This document shows, piece after piece, positions 46,989 to 59,882 of a stretch of 64,000 nucleotides of DNA (positions within the stretch are counted from its first letter, which is position 1; each line of letters starts with the position of its first letter). This DNA comes from Lojkania enalia (Eukaryota > Ascomycota > Dothideomycetes > Pleosporales): contig ML986581.1 in NCBI GenBank assembly GCA_010094045.1, positions 682,001 to 746,000 on the forward strand. The letters are read 5' to 3'. Both the position numbers and the translations under genes were made by a program. The notes below the pieces were generated by a model. The model was not told the origin of the DNA. It was given only the letters and a program-made list of their open reading frames with translations, and made no database searches.

Positions 46989-49817
46989 ATGCCTGGCATT
47001 CTCCCCATGAAGGTCATCAAAGTCGGGTCCAACGCCCAGACCCGCATTGCCCAGGCCTGCGACCGCTGCAGGTCCAAGAAGATCCGCTGCGACGGCATCC
47101 GACCCAGCTGTACGCAGTGCGTGAATGTCGGATTTGAGTGCAAGACGAGCGACAAGCTCAGCCGTCGTGCGTTCCCGCGCGGATACACCGAGTCGCTAGA
47201 GGAGCGGGTGCGCTGTCTGGAGGCAGAGGTGCGCGATTTGAAGCAGCTATTGGACGAGAAGGACGAGAAGATAGACATGTTGTCGAGGATACATCCCCAC
47301 TCGCCTCAAGGCAATCCCGCGCCGAAGAGGTCTCCCGTTTCGCCGTCGCCCGTTTTCGACAACAGAGAGGAGTCGCAGGATAAGGAGGAAGTTTTCAAGG
47401 TCGAGCAATCGCCTCTTCTGCTCGATGACGACAATCGAGATACCTACTTTGTCGGAAACTCCGGCGGCAGGACTCTAATAGGTGCGCCGAATTGATGCAG
47501 TGATTTCTTAGTGATTACCCTCCTAATGACATGCAGAGGCATTCAAACAAAGAGCACAAGAGGCAGGAAGGTCGTGCTCAGAGGTCAACTCTAACGCATT
47601 TTTCGGTACCGGATCCAAGTCACTGGCTGCTCGCAGCCCTACGCGCATCGTGTCGTACAAGGCCCCACCGCGTCTCGTTTCGGATCAGATGATAAATATC
47701 TTCTTCCAGGAGTGGGCGCCTTTGTTCCCAGTGCTGCATCGCCCAACATTCCTCTCCCTCTACGAGCAGTATGTCGCCAGCCCCGAAACCATGACTGACA
47801 AGAAGTCAATTGCAAAACTCAACCTTGTATTCGGCATTGCCGCATTGTCAAGCGATGTAGGTGCTCGCTTTGTGTTACGATACGCTGTTACTGAGACAAT
47901 TTAGCCCCGCGATGGCCAGGACGTTGAGTCCTTCGAGGCGCAGTGGCAAAGCGCCATCGAGAGCTTTCTGATGGACAATGACGTCGCGACCCTGCAATGT
48001 CTTGTCCTTGCCCAGATCTACTGTCTGCTCAAAGCGGACTATGCTAAGCTTCTCAAGTACAAGGGATTGGCTGTTGGTCTGTCGCAACGCCTTGGCCTCC
48101 ACCAATCTCAGAAAAGATTTGCGCTCAGCGCTCTGACAAGCGAGACGAGGAAGAAGGTGTTCTGGTCTCTCTACACAGTCGACTGGTAGGAAATAATTGC
48201 CGTGCCGTCTCTGCATGTACACTGACTTGCCTTCAGCCTGTCGGCCGCCCACCTTGGGCTTCCAAAGTTCCTCAAGGAAGAAGACGTGCACTGCGAATAC
48301 CCTGTGGATGCTGACGACGAATACGTCACCGAGAAGGGGTTCCTGCCGACATTACCGGGAGAGTACACCAAACTTTCGAGTGCACTAGCATTATTCCGTG
48401 TGTCTCGTATCCTGTCAAAGGTCCTCACTGAGCTATACCCTACCTCCGCATCACACGAGATCTCTTTCCGCACCATAGCCTCCCTGGCCGACGAGTTAGA
48501 GGAGTGGTCTAACAATTTAGCCCCCCATTTGAAGCTCACTTTCCAGCAGGACAAGCCCAGCACCAATGTAACGAGCAGTAGGTCCCCGATCTTGGTACGT
48601 TGCATCTAGAACAGACTGTTATCACACGCCATTCTAACCGTGACCAGTCCTTGGCATATCACCACATTCGTGCTCTCATCTACCGTCCTGCTATCATTGC
48701 CAACCTTGGCGCCCGGGCTTCCTCCGCCATCGTTGCCGTAGGTGACTCCTGCAAGCACATTGTGCAGATTGTCCAGCTTCTCGACGAACGCAAGCTGAGC
48801 TTTTCGTTCTGTCTCAACCGCAATGAAGTCCTTGTCCAATCCGGGTTTGGTCTCTTGTTCCAGACCCTTAATCTCAACCGCGACGGGAAATTGATCAAGG
48901 ATTGCAACCGCCTCATCTGCGCCGTCATCGAGATGCTTGAGCGTGGCACTGCCTCCGGTGCCCTTGACTTCCGCCGCCTTGGATGCTCCATGATCTCGAT
49001 CTCTCATGCCGAGCAAATCCCCCATCCGTCTATCTCCCGTCACAACTCAGAAGGGAACATGAGTGTCCCAATGGATACGTTCCGAGCCACCCAAGAGTCC
49101 CTAAAAGCAATCGCCGCTCGTTTCTCTCCTGTCTCTTCGAAAGCCGGCCGGCCCGATCCTAAGGAGCCCCGCCGTGCTACACTCCCCGCCATCTCTCCGT
49201 CCATGGGAATCCACGCAAACCCGTCCTCAACGAGTTTATCTTCCATTCGCTCCGAACCACCCGTCGCCCGTTCAGAGCCCACGCTCAGTCCCTTGTCACA
49301 CAGGTCAACCTTATCGATCTTTAGCAAACGCCGTGCCAGTAATTCTATCCGCCAGAATCCCAATATAGATTACCTCTCCTTCGGGCCTGATCCTCTTGCT
49401 AACTATCCCTTTGCCAATAATGGCTGTGGAAAGACCGAAGTATCACCCTCCGACTGGGAACGACTCCTCTCGAGTCTCGATAATGGTCAAACAAATATTT
49501 ACGATACCATTTACGGTGGCCCGCCAGCTGACGCTCTCCTCGACTGTCCGCCCCTTTCCGCCGGCGCTGAAACAAACCTTACATGGTCTCCTAGCGTGTG
49601 GAATTGGGGAAATCTTAGTGATCAAGCGCCACCACAGAGCGTCCTGAGCTTCAGTGAAGAAAGCCTTACGAGCGGTGAAGACTTTGGCAATTGCGGTGAC
49701 TTCAACGCGTCACCACCCGCTAACGAGAGGATATACCAGGGCATTATGATTCCTGATATGAGCACACCTAACAGCACGATTGGACTGGCTGGCTTAGACG
49801 GTAACTTTGGTTTGTAA
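46989..49817 (+). CDS. facB: FacB/Cat8-type Zn2Cys6 activator of acetate utilisation
   Basis: Five exons (46989-47481, 47537-47856, 47905-48185, 48237-48594, 48648-49817) give 873 residues, close to Aspergillus FacB. The start [20 protein letters not shown] is diagnostic. The zinc cluster uses C24, C27, C34, C41, C44 and C51, followed by [21 protein letters not shown] and a leucine-zipper-like coil to residue ~100. The fungal-specific TF domain spans about 215-560 ([69 protein letters not shown]). The C-terminal third is Ser/Pro/Asn-rich with [13 protein letters not shown], a likely activation region. FacB/Cat8 binds promoters of acetyl-CoA synthetase, glyoxylate-cycle and gluconeogenic genes under carbon derepression. 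A 1.9-kb upstream region suggests complex control. Confidence 0.95.
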
Positions 49818-50542
49818 AATTATTATGGTCAAAATTTATGCCGATATGACGGATAGGTTGGGCTGTATATGAGTGGGCTAGGCTGGATTTAGGGTATAAA
49901 CACCAGGAGAAGGTACTTTAATTATCTTACGGCGTAGTTGCGGAGTTTGAGCTACGTTGAGTTCGGTGGATATTTGGCTTTGAACTGTCATTTCCCGTCA
50001 ATTTCCTTGTATTCTTTGCTTCAGAGATACCACCATCTCGCCTATTTTTTTTTTTTTTAGAGCGAGCGCGATGCAAAAAGTCATGGCAGTTTTTTGAGTA
50101 TATTTGGTCTCTTGGGCTGTACGTTCCTTATACCTCTCTGCGGATTTGTTTGATTTGTTTAATTTTTTTTTTTTTTTTTTTGGTTAACTTTTTTGGTTTG
50201 CCTTTGATCGCCTTCAGTTTCATTGCCTTCTGGGGGTACCGTCACTTTCCGTAAACGACTCGATCGTACTGTACAAGTTGGAATCAAATACATGACTGCA
50301 CATTTATCCTATAGTCTCTTTTGCCGCATGACTTGCCACAAACATCCAATTTACATTTACATCTAGTAGTTACAGGGGACGACATCATAGCTAAGACCAT
50401 GGCGGTCAGCTGTATCAGTATCTCAATTCCAATGAATCGAAGCGTCATAGATCCCTGCATCAAACACCCATGACACGACACACGCCATTGCCTTCAGACC
50501 CTTTTTTCTCCACATTATGCTCCCCGGATCCATGGTCACACA
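49818..50542. other. 3' flank of facB with T-runs
   Basis: T-runs at about 50045-50059 and 50162-50181 and many TTTG words. No gene is visible up to the gap. Confidence 0.5.
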
Positions 50543-50757
50543 NNNNNNNNNNNNNNNNNNNNNNNNNNNNNNNNNNNNNNNNNNNNNNNNNNNNNNNNNN
50601 NNNNNNNNNNNNNNNNNNNNNNNNNNNNNNNNNNNNNNNNNNNNNNNNNNNNNNNNNNNNNNNNNNNNNNNNNNNNNNNNNNNNNNNNNNNNNNNNNNNN
50701 NNNNNNNNNNNNNNNNNNNNNNNNNNNNNNNNNNNNNNNNNNNNNNNNNNNNNNNNN
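50543..50757. other. assembly gap (215 N)
   Basis: Unsequenced bases. The right edge is a run of 11 C, suggesting the gap arose at a homopolymer or GC-extreme sequence. Its true size may differ. Confidence 0.99.
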
Positions 50758-52668
50758 CCCCCCCCCCCAAAGATTCGCTTCCCTAGTTTCGCCGCCCGAC
50801 TCCGCCTGTGTCTGGCACGTTCATTAGATGCAAGATGCAGATTAGGGGTCCCCTTAGGGCAGATTGGATTATTGGGTTGGGGGACCCGGATGACAGGGCG
50901 GCGGGTACGAAAAATACGTAGACTACGTGTACGGTTTCAGGAATGGTGGTGCTGTTGGCTGGTGCTCGTCTGAGCAGAGTGGAGCGAGGCTCGAGCGTTG
51001 ATGCTGATCCGGTGGAGCCCGGGTGCGAATTATGTACAGTGCGATCCAATAATACCTATGTACACACAACTAGGTTATGTTTTGGGAGAATTTTACAATC
51101 CTAGCGGTCCCCACAACCAAACCACCCCCCCCCTCCCTAAAATAAAAGATACTCTATCCTTGGAATAAACGCAAGACGCTTCTACCCATCAAATCAGTCA
51201 AAAAGCCTCCAACCGCCGTCGTTGCAAAAGAGGAAAAAAAAAAAAAAAAAAAAAATTTTTTTTCTCTACCTCCAACGTATCGCTCACGACAGCTCGTCGA
51301 AACAAGTTCTTCTAGGCCAACCCATCATCTCATTATCGTACGATCCTATAAATCCCGCCACACCTACGTGACAAGCAAAATCCTTCGGCGCACTGCGGCA
51401 CAAAGGAGACCCCCTAAAGGCCCCTTGGTTGGACGCATCAGCCGAGCTAGTGCTCGCTCGAGCCCAATCTCCACGCATACATGGCTAGATACATACGTCT
51501 CGGATGCATGCACGTCGGCGAGCAAATCCCAGATGGTGGCTGAAGAAAAGGAGCCCAGATCCGATGGATGGCGTAGCGTAGCTATAAAGGGCATGGGTTT
51601 GTTTTTGTTCGAATGAAATGGAATAGGTTTCACGGCTCCGCACGTGGAACATAGTGGGCGCTAAGGCCTACACAAGTTCGTATGCGGGGTAGGGATGTTC
51701 CAATCTAAGATGAAAAAGCTCGGTGTGGAGACCGGGTAAGGGGATAGGATCATAGAACTCCCAAACGTCACACATCCTCTACCTCCCTACTGGATAGAAG
51801 CTCAAGTTCGTACAATAGCGACGAGGGGTTGTCGAAGACAATAGACACACACATATTCTGCAAGGCAGCGTCATAGCACAGCAATGGGGGAAGGACTCGG
51901 GGAGGCACCTACCCCCAGTCCTGAGGCTGCCACCACTTCGTAATTCTCAAAATAAGATTTCATCAGCCGAGCCGCACATCCCTTCTCAAATTTCTCGATG
52001 TTTTACTACTTCGGGAGGTCTGCGATGCTTGAGACTGTCTTGGGTCTGCCAATCGGGCGTCCCTATGTACCAGCCACTCTCCAGCATACCCCAGCTCTAA
52101 CGCTTCAATAGAACATCGACCAGTAGCCAGGGAAAATGTGCATGTGCACTGACCCGCGCACACGACCAACTAGCACGTGCAGCTCCGCAAAATGTTGACA
52201 ACTGGGAATCGTGGGGTCTCCAGACGGGGCAGCAAATCTAAAAGTGTTGTTGTGCCTGTTACAGTACGTCACGCCACCTCGCTAATGGAAATCGTGTTGA
52301 AGCGTTAGCATTACACGCCATCCCTCCTAGTAGCAGACGGCAAGGCGAGGCTACTACAGGGTGCATCGTGTATCGTGAACATCGGGAGAAGTCGGAGACA
52401 GGGGAGCTGAAGATGCGCATGATGCAGACTCGGTATGCTAGTTAGGCCAATGCTTGGACTCCGTTGGGCTGCATCTGCGACACGCGAGCGTTTTCCTATG
52501 CCAACTCCAGGTATTCGTCCCAGGCAAGGGGAATCGTACTCGGTTCGGGGGAGTGGAACAGAACAGTGGGTCTTGGAGGGATCTGTATGGCACCGATGGA
52601 ACGACTTCAGATAAGTGAGCTACGGGTGATTGCGGGGGAGCTCACAGAACACCAATTTGCCGTGGCAA
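50758..52668. other. intergenic stretch right of the gap
   Basis: It contains a C-rich site near 51124-51132 and an adjacent A-run/T-run (about 51235-51262). Open frames at 51368-51616 (+), 51364-51633 (-) and 52464-52727 (+) have no family resemblance; the last overlaps the KTI12 end. Confidence 0.4.
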
Positions 52669-53709
52669 TTATCGCAGAAATTGGTCGTTCAGGTAGTCAA
52701 CAAATATTTCCTTTATCCTCGATTTAGTAAAGCTGTGCTGGCGGTTGAGAGTAATGAACTGCCGGCGGATGCGTTGGAGCTGCGGCAGGGTCATTGGTGT
52801 TGCCGGGAACTCGATTGGTTTCTCAACGCCCGGTACACTGATTTCTCCGCCTCCTTCTCCTACGTGGTCTTTCTGGTAGGCCATGATTTGTGCGAGGATA
52901 TCCGATGTTGTCTTGTCCAGCTCGTAGAGGTAGTTCTGCTCTGTGGCCGGTTTCTGCCCATTATTATCAGCTAAGCTTCAATCAGACTTGGGTCACATGT
53001 GCGTACAAGCACCGTCGCCTGGTTCGGACGCACAACCTTCGCTTTGCCGTCGCTGCCAACTAGTGCCTCCCATATCTGGTCGAACGGCGGCGTTTCGTCC
53101 TCGTCTAGGACAGTGAACAGTGGACTGTCCCACCGCGTCATGCCATTGGGCTCTTCATATCTGAAGATGAGGTTTTCAAAGTCCTGCTCTTCGTATCCTC
53201 CATCGTTCTCCGCATCGGCTAGCAGCTTCTTATTGATCTCGCGGCATTTATTGGCGGGGGTCCCTATGTGCACCTCTGAGACTGTCAGAATGGGCCTAAG
53301 CTGAGGGCGACGAGCAGCTGAATACTGACCACGCAGCTGGTTGTCTGAACCGCTTTGGCCTCACAATACAGCTGGTAGCGGAAGCCTTTAATGTAGTTCA
53401 TGCCGTCGGCAATGACAATGTCGTCGCGAGATAGCACCCTCTTCACGGCGGAATATTCTTCGGCCCGGGCATCCTTTTCGGCTCTGGCGGTGTGGTAGAC
53501 TTGACGCAATAAGCCCAGCGACTGGTCATTGATGTGATGGACTTTCAGCCGGCTAACGCGATTGTCGTCGGAGCTGGCGATCTTTGAAGCAAAGAAGGCC
53601 TTGAGCTGGAGCGATCTCGTCGTCTTACCCGAAGAGGGGAAGCCGGATATGAGGACGAGCTGGGGCGTGTTAGCAGGATATTATCTTGTCGCACAAGACT
53701 CACGGGCAT
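52669..53709 (-). CDS. KTI12: KTI12 (Elongator-associated P-loop protein, PSTK-like)
   Basis: Exons are 53709-53704 (only ATG CCC), 53659-53330, 53273-53007 and 52953-52669, giving 295 residues. The P-loop GFPSSGKT is at 8-15, right after MPLVLIS, which is the family start and requires the 6-nt first exon. IADGMNYIKGFRYQLYCEAK is the Walker-B-like region, then VHIGTPANKCREIN and DFENLIFRYEEPNGMTRWDSPLFTV, highly characteristic of KTI12. It ends with RIRRQFITLNRQHSF and DYLNDQFLR. KTI12 is a tRNA-dependent ATPase needed for Elongator's wobble-uridine modification. The second intron's acceptor appears to be the second AG of TCAGAG (exon at 53273), giving SCV|VHIGTP; using the first AG breaks the frame. 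Confidence 0.93.
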
Positions 53710-54354
53710 AGTGGGCGGGCAGCGGGCGTGCGGTAGGATTTTCTGGTCCAGAGCAGCGTGAACACTGGCAAAGCGGCGCGAACACCGGCAGAGCGCGCTC
53801 GAGACGAGGCATCGGGTGGACAATGCTGTAGCGGTACGTACCGACCGCCCCGCCGACCGGTGATTTGCCGGCGGAGAGCGCGCGCCGATGATGATGAAAT
53901 TTCGCAGGATCTCTTCAGGCGCTCGTCGGGGTCACTACAGCCTCGGCTCGAAACAGGCAGTCTGCAACGCCTATCGCTGCTGCCTCGCTCTCTCGCTCAC
54001 TTCCTCACTTCCCCATTTCCTCACACGCACACTCGCTCTCTCATCCCTCGCTGCCATCACATTCAGCCGCGGCCCAGAGCCAGGCCGTCTTTTGGCAATT
54101 TGGCAATCTGTGTCTTATTGACCCTTATCGACCTTAATACCTCCTCGCGACTACGTCCCTCGCTACCAAGATTGCGCTGCAGCCCCAGGCTCTCGCCGCC
54201 CGCACCGCCGTGCTTTTAACCACGCAGCGCCCGCCCGGCCACCACGACCAGCGGAAGCAATTGTAGACTCCTGTCTATCCAACACACGTGGTCGTTTCCA
54301 CTGCCCACGATCGCACTCCAAACAAACACACGGCCAGAGCTCCCCGCCGCAGCA
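53710..54354. promoter_or_regulatory. divergent promoter region between KTI12 and the Q-rich protein
   Basis: GC-rich with pyrimidine-rich leader sequence toward the plus-strand gene (CTCGCTCTCTC near 53985-54045). The open frame 53758-54219 has no protein-like signature. Confidence 0.4.
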
Positions 54355-54774
54355 ATGTCGAGCCAAGCGCAACCCGCCCGTCCCTACGCCCGCCCGGCCT
54401 TCCCTCCCCTCGCGACCACACCTAGCGCAAGGAGCTCGGCATACAACAGCTACAGCAGCACCTCGAGTCTAGTCTCCCCGTCTCCCGCCTCGGCTGCGCC
54501 TTTGCCGTCGCCCACGGCTTCACACTCGCACCGCCAGGACTTCTTCGGCTCGCTGAACCAGCAGCAACCGTCTCAGCAGACCCAGCAATCACAACAACAG
54601 AACCAGACACCACAGCAGCCCGGAAATTACCATTACCAGCCCAATAGAGACGGTGCGGGAAGGACAGCCGCCGAGACCAACAACTACCTCGACCAATATT
54701 CACTGGTGGCCGAGGCGGCGAAGCGGGCCCAAATGGCCGTGCTAATGAGGGACGTGGAGGGCATGGAGCTATAA
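54355..54774 (+). CDS. small Ser/Pro/Gln-rich protein with conserved C-terminal helix, 139 aa
   Basis: An intronless 139-residue frame starts at the first ATG after a pyrimidine-rich leader. Residues 1-60 are Ser/Pro/Ala-rich, and residues 62-85 have a Gln-rich stretch (NQQQPSQQTQQSQQQ). The last ~28 residues (NNYLDQYSLVAEAAKRAQMAVLMRDVEGMEL) form an amphipathic helix. A 'LVAEAAKRAQMA..MRD' ending recurs, as far as I recall, in uncharacterised ascomycete proteins of this size, and this supports it as a real gene. There is no signal peptide or membrane segment. The short helix after a disordered region suggests a docking peptide or small adaptor, but that is speculation. It is divergent from KTI12. 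Confidence 0.7.
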   Translation: MSSQAQPARPYARPAFPPLATTPSARSSAYNSYSSTSSLVSPSPASAAPLPSPTASHSHRQDFFGSLNQQQPSQQTQQSQQQNQTPQQPGNYHYQPNRDGAGRTAAETNNYLDQYSLVAEAAKRAQMAVLMRDVEGMEL

Positions 54775-57700
54775 CTCTGCGCGGATCATGCAGCCTGTTG
54801 CTCTGTCAGGAGCCCGAGAAGTAAATACTCCGCCTCCCGACGGCCTGATCTCGAAGCAAAGGGAGACCAGCAGGAGATAATATCTCTTCCGCTTGCTTAC
54901 CGGTCATCATGATTTGGACTGTCTCGGTCTTCTAGAAAATTATCTCTCAGGATTCGCTTGAGTTCTCCTTCATGGATCACCTTGTCCATTTACGACAGTC
55001 CAGGCTCCACCGAGCAAATCTGCGAAATTCAGCCGAGCGTGGATTTAAACTCAGAACCGACCTTCTACCGGTGGTTTCATCTTCACGCCTTCCAATCCCA
55101 CTTCATGTACATACTTTCCCCTCATCCATTGTATTAGGCGCAAGGACGTCTCTCTCAGGGTCTCGGTCAGCTTCTTATCCTTTTTGTTTGTTTGTCATGG
55201 TTAGCGTCTCTCTATTTGATATCCCCTTAGTTTGGAGTTACATCGGCTTATCCAGCCAGTCCAAACATGTCTCATTTTGGCTCGTCTACGGTTTTCCTGG
55301 GTGCGTCTCGCAGAGAAGGTAGAGGACAGAGTGAGTAAGATAGGTTACGAAGCAAATATACATAAAATGCGAAGTTTTCCTCTCACGGGATCATGCAACA
55401 TTGAATATATCTTCTCCATCGTGTCCATCTACCAAGTCTTTAGGTTGTTTAAACCCGACAAGATCCGTGTCTGTTCCTTCCAGACTCATGAAAGATGGTC
55501 TCAGTCCCAACCGCTGGAAAAAGCAATTATCAAGCAACCCCCCATCTTGTTTAGAGCATATCGAAGCTTCCCACTTGCGACTAAAATTAACTATATCATT
55601 CCGCTTTTCCATTCTACCCCACACCCAGTACCACTTCCCGTCTCGCTTCCTCTCACAACGAGTCGAACAACGGAAGCTCGAATCGCAACGGTCTGCGACA
55701 CCTCGCCTACGATTCTGTCGTCTCTAAACCGAGCAAACGCAAAAATACCCATTGATGCATGCCAAGACATCTCACACTAGCGGGAAGGGGGGCAAAACCT
55801 ATTGACAAAGGCTCACAGACGCTGCACAACAACGTCCCTCATGCGCGCTGAGAAGCTTCGAGCGCTTACTGCGGTACAGTGTATGCTACCCCGCTTGACA
55901 CACACTCAAGAGATGGGGTCTAGATTTCTAGAGGTTGGTGGCGGGAGGGCGAAGAAGCAATGTAGCGGCACCACGGTTAAAGCATCAACATTATAGAGCC
56001 TTTCAGCGCCGGAATTGGGGGGCCACGAAGCCTGGGCACGGACATGAAGAGCGAGGAACTATCAGGGCGTTTATTGACATGACGGTCCACAATCTCAAGC
56101 CCCAATATCACCTATTAAAGTCCGACCGAAAGAGGCCGAAGGAGCTCGTACCACGATGTGAAGTTCCACAACAACGAATCCGGAGATGTAAATATGTACT
56201 ATGCATGAACCTTAGTGATCAATACGCGCCCACGCCGCACGCAAACCTCGCCAATGCCAGCACAACAAGGCAGACTGCTCAACAATCGGAAGCCTGAAGC
56301 CGAAAAGGAGGGGGTGTGGGAGGCTCGGAGAAAGCAAGTCTATACAGCACCGTCAGCACGGCTACATATCCTCAAAATAAGCCCAGAACGCCGGATGAGG
56401 AAACTGCTTTGATATGTAATATTCGTATATATGTGTGTATCTCGACGTATGCATGCGCTCGATTCATTGTTACGCTCGGCGCGCTATTGCGTCTCCCTAT
56501 TGGCACTGCGCTGTGCTATTGAACGTCCTTTTCCGCCTTTTAGAAGATGATAAAATCGACATACGTATTCCCCTATGCAGCTTCCTCACATGTCTGGAGA
56601 CGAGCATCGCTCAAATTGCCAGATCAGGAGACAGACACATACGCTAGGAGGCGGCTATATATGTAAGTATGGCACAATTCCTCGGCGGAAGAGTATGGCC
56701 CACAGATGGCCAATCCCTGGCGTGGGGAATGGGAATGGGAGTGGGAGGCGTGGGGTCTGCGAGCTTTTGGGGCGGGAAGAGGGCGTCAGGGCACGGGAAT
56801 GCGAAGAATGCATTTATCTTGCATTCAATGGAGATAACATGTATTCAGGATACTAGAGGATGAAGCAGGTCGGTCCGGGAAATTTGACAAGGGTAAGCTG
56901 ATGGATAGAGTTAGAGGGGTGGGCAGGGGGTGGGCAGAGCGGAATAGTGCCTCGTGAGAGGGTAGCTTGTGTCTTCAGCTACAGTTTTATCCTAGGCTTC
57001 TAGCGCAGGTTTAGAGAAAGACTTTCATTGACTACCTAGGTATGATGAAAGATTATAGGTATCATTGTTGAATTGAAGTCAAGGAAGGAACGCTCAAGCC
57101 CACAACGCCCAACGCCAACGCCAACGCCATACAGGTTGTCCAAGCAACCCCTTTATACCCGAGTATACCAAGCCCTTTGAAATGACGAATTTTGTTTTTG
57201 CAATAGGGCCCACCTACTATGTACTAGAACAGCGATCGTAGATCTGTTAAAAATCGTAGGATCGATAGGCTAATATGAACAAAATCGAAATCATTAAACG
57301 ATTTGAGAATGCGTCCAATAGAAACGAACAGAGCTTGGTGTAAGAAAGATGCTTATTCTTCCTATAAGACCTACTCAGAAACTCACCTCCCATCCCTCTC
57401 TATTGTGCAGATGACTTTCACACAGTTCTTTCATCCTAACCACCAGCTGTGGTTAAGAATCAGTTCCTCCCTAGATTGGTGTGATAATGGTCGATGGGAC
57501 TAACAAAAATCGGCAGCCGATGTTTCTTAAGCATTAATAATCTGCATTTACCATCTGGAAAATGAATTTTAGTCCTTCAAAGTAAGATGGGGTGCTCTAT
57601 GCCCATTAGATGCGAGGGTTGAATAAGACCTCCTGCAAGCTGACTAAGCGAATCGACAATTGGTGTACGTTGGACGAAGAGCAAGATTGAAGATTTTCTG

Positions 57701-57946
57701 AGGGACTCAACAAAGCCATGGTAACAATAACCTTCTCAATATACGCTAGATTTGATGGCGCCGACTCCTGAGATGGAACAATGCAAAACCCCAAGATTCG
57801 CCGTGCGGGGTCTTCACCGGAAATTGTGCCTGAGCGAATCCTCGACCGCTCCGACCTAGAGCGCACTGTAGTGCGGCAAGGCAACAAGCGTTGATTGACC
57901 TCCATAATGAGCGCATCATCTCACTACCCTCTCTCAAGCAGACTCG
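54775..57946. other. 3.2-kb stretch without a recognisable gene
   Basis: Open frames at 55232-55780 (+, 182 codons), 55401-55727 (+) and 55935-56297 (+) overlap each other and have no known domain. GCCAAC units are tandem near 57109-57127. The first part may be the 3' UTR of the small Q-rich protein gene. Confidence 0.4.
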
Positions 57947-59882
57947 TCAGCGGCAGTTGCCCCTCTGACACGCCGCAAAGTGGCCAGGCGTCCACCGCCA
58001 ATGATTATCAGAGATAGCGTCCTCCATCTTATCCTCGTGCCACGCCGCTTCTGCTCCACTATCTTTTGGGAGGGAACTTCCTTGCGCTTCTCGGTTGAAA
58101 TTGACAATAACAATAGTACCTGGAGCATCTTCGTCGCTCGCGCCGTATGATTTGTTAGGTCGTACCATGTAAACGAGACTACGGTCATCAGCCGAACCCA
58201 CAATGCTCCTACTATGGGGTGAGGATGAGTCGCTCTGAGGATTCAATATATTGTGTAGTCTCTTCGAGCAAGCGCATGTCGACGCCGGAGGGGGCCATAG
58301 TTTAATCGTAGAATGTCTGAACGTGACGCCGTCGCCATCCGGCAACAATGTGCCGCCTAGTAATTTATCTTTCAAAAGCTGACTCTTATCTGCCGGTGCC
58401 CAGTCTTTAGGAGCAACGCGGCGCGACCCGATTCGTATTCGAAGGCAGGGGGCAGCGGCTGGATTGCTACAGCACCGGTCATCCTCAACCAGGTCCAGGA
58501 AAGAGCTACAGGAGAGGTTGTAGGTTCGGAACTTTGTTCTTGCGAAGATAAACGATCTGGTTGTTAAGCAGCCTGGACCAAACTCCCGATGAAAGTTCTT
58601 AGCAAAGCGAGGCTCAGATGGAGCGTAATGTGGGTTGTTCGACGAGTCAATAAGATGAGCATAAGGATCATCTTGTGGAAGGAGTGGCCCAGCTGTGTCA
58701 TTTTCGAGAGATTCTTCGGAGTTGGATTTCTCGAGAAATTTGATGTTTGAGATATAGAATGTTCGTAGTTGGCGACTGGTGCCATTGTGCCACTCTCGAC
58801 GAGACTCTACGATACGGGGCTCATTCGTACACTCATCTATCTGGATCGAGAGATCTGTCCACGAATCATGAATAGGCCCTTCTGCATGTTGCCGTCGGTA
58901 TATGCGATCGTTAAACTCTAATGCGTCGGAGGTTGGCTGATCTAACGGAAAGCGTATACAATGATAGAATGAAGTCCAGTCCAGTTCTTCTACATCATAT
59001 GATGTTTGGTTTGACAAGGCGTAAAAATAGCCGTCGTGGATCTCGAAACTGACTGTAGATCCGATATCTGTCCCAAAGAATTGTTCCAGCTGAAGAGGCC
59101 GAGCGCATGGTAAGGGATAGTTCGAATCCAGCGAGAATCCTCGGATTTCCCATTCATGATGCCCATGGTCTCCCACCCCGGAATAAGTACCACAATAGAG
59201 GTACCTCGCTGTGTGGCGTACAAAAAGCTTAGAATATGACTCAAGTTCGACTTCTCTTATCAGTCGCTGCCCGTTTAGTGGGTTAGCCTTTGTACTGAGA
59301 GCGAGAATCCGGCCGTCATTTGGGCGCCGTCTCTTCTCATAGAAAACTGCGATGATCTCATCGTTATAATATAACAAGGAAATTCTAGGTTCACTATTTG
59401 TCTTTGTCGAGGACTCTGACAACAGATCAACCGGTAAAGAGACATCGAACTCAAGAAGCCTAGTCGAGGAATGCACATCGAAGACACGAATGATGCTTCC
59501 GTGAAGGACACAGAGTACACCCTGATGGAAAACGAAACCACTTCCTTGACCAATAGTGCGAGCCGAGAAAGGGTACGCATTCGAGAAAGCCGCTCGTCGG
59601 TCGTAAATTCTCTGTACAGCTTCATGGTAAGATATTGTCTGGTTTTGAGCGAGCCGTGCCTCCTTGCTGTGAGGATGCCGGTCCTAATTAAGACGGTTAG
59701 CCTTGTGCGCCTGAGTGTCGGACTCAACCAACCTCTATGATCTTCCTGCATAGCGTATTTTCCCCTAAGTGGGTCCTTAGCTGGCTGCAGGTATGACTTA
59801 GATGAATTATGTCGTCAAGACTTAAATTAGACGCTATATAGAACATAACATCATATGGCAAGTTATCAAGAGTGGCCCTCAT
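57947..59882 (-). CDS. F-box protein, 628 aa
   Basis: Two exons (59882-59733 and 59683-57947) joined by a 49-nt intron (CTAAC branch, TTAATTAG acceptor) give 628 residues. The N-terminus MRATLDNLPYDVMFYIASNLSLDDIIHLSHTCSQLR is a typical F-box, which binds Skp1 in SCF ubiquitin ligases. The next region (HSKEARLAQNQTISYHEAVQRIYDRRAAFSNAYPFSARTIGQG) and the long C-terminal half (GFVFHQGVLCVLHGSIIRVFD, YLYCGTYSGVGDHGHHEWEI, YFYALSNQTSYDVEELDW) belong to a beta-rich module common in fungal F-box proteins, ending in WRWTPGHF. Substrate unknown. The first exon gives the whole F-box and would be missed if the downstream Met at 59476 were taken as the start. Confidence 0.87.

Noticed and set aside
55232..55780. 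182-codon plus-strand open frame
   Set aside because: No recognised domain, overlapping frames in two other phases, no TATA or splice support.
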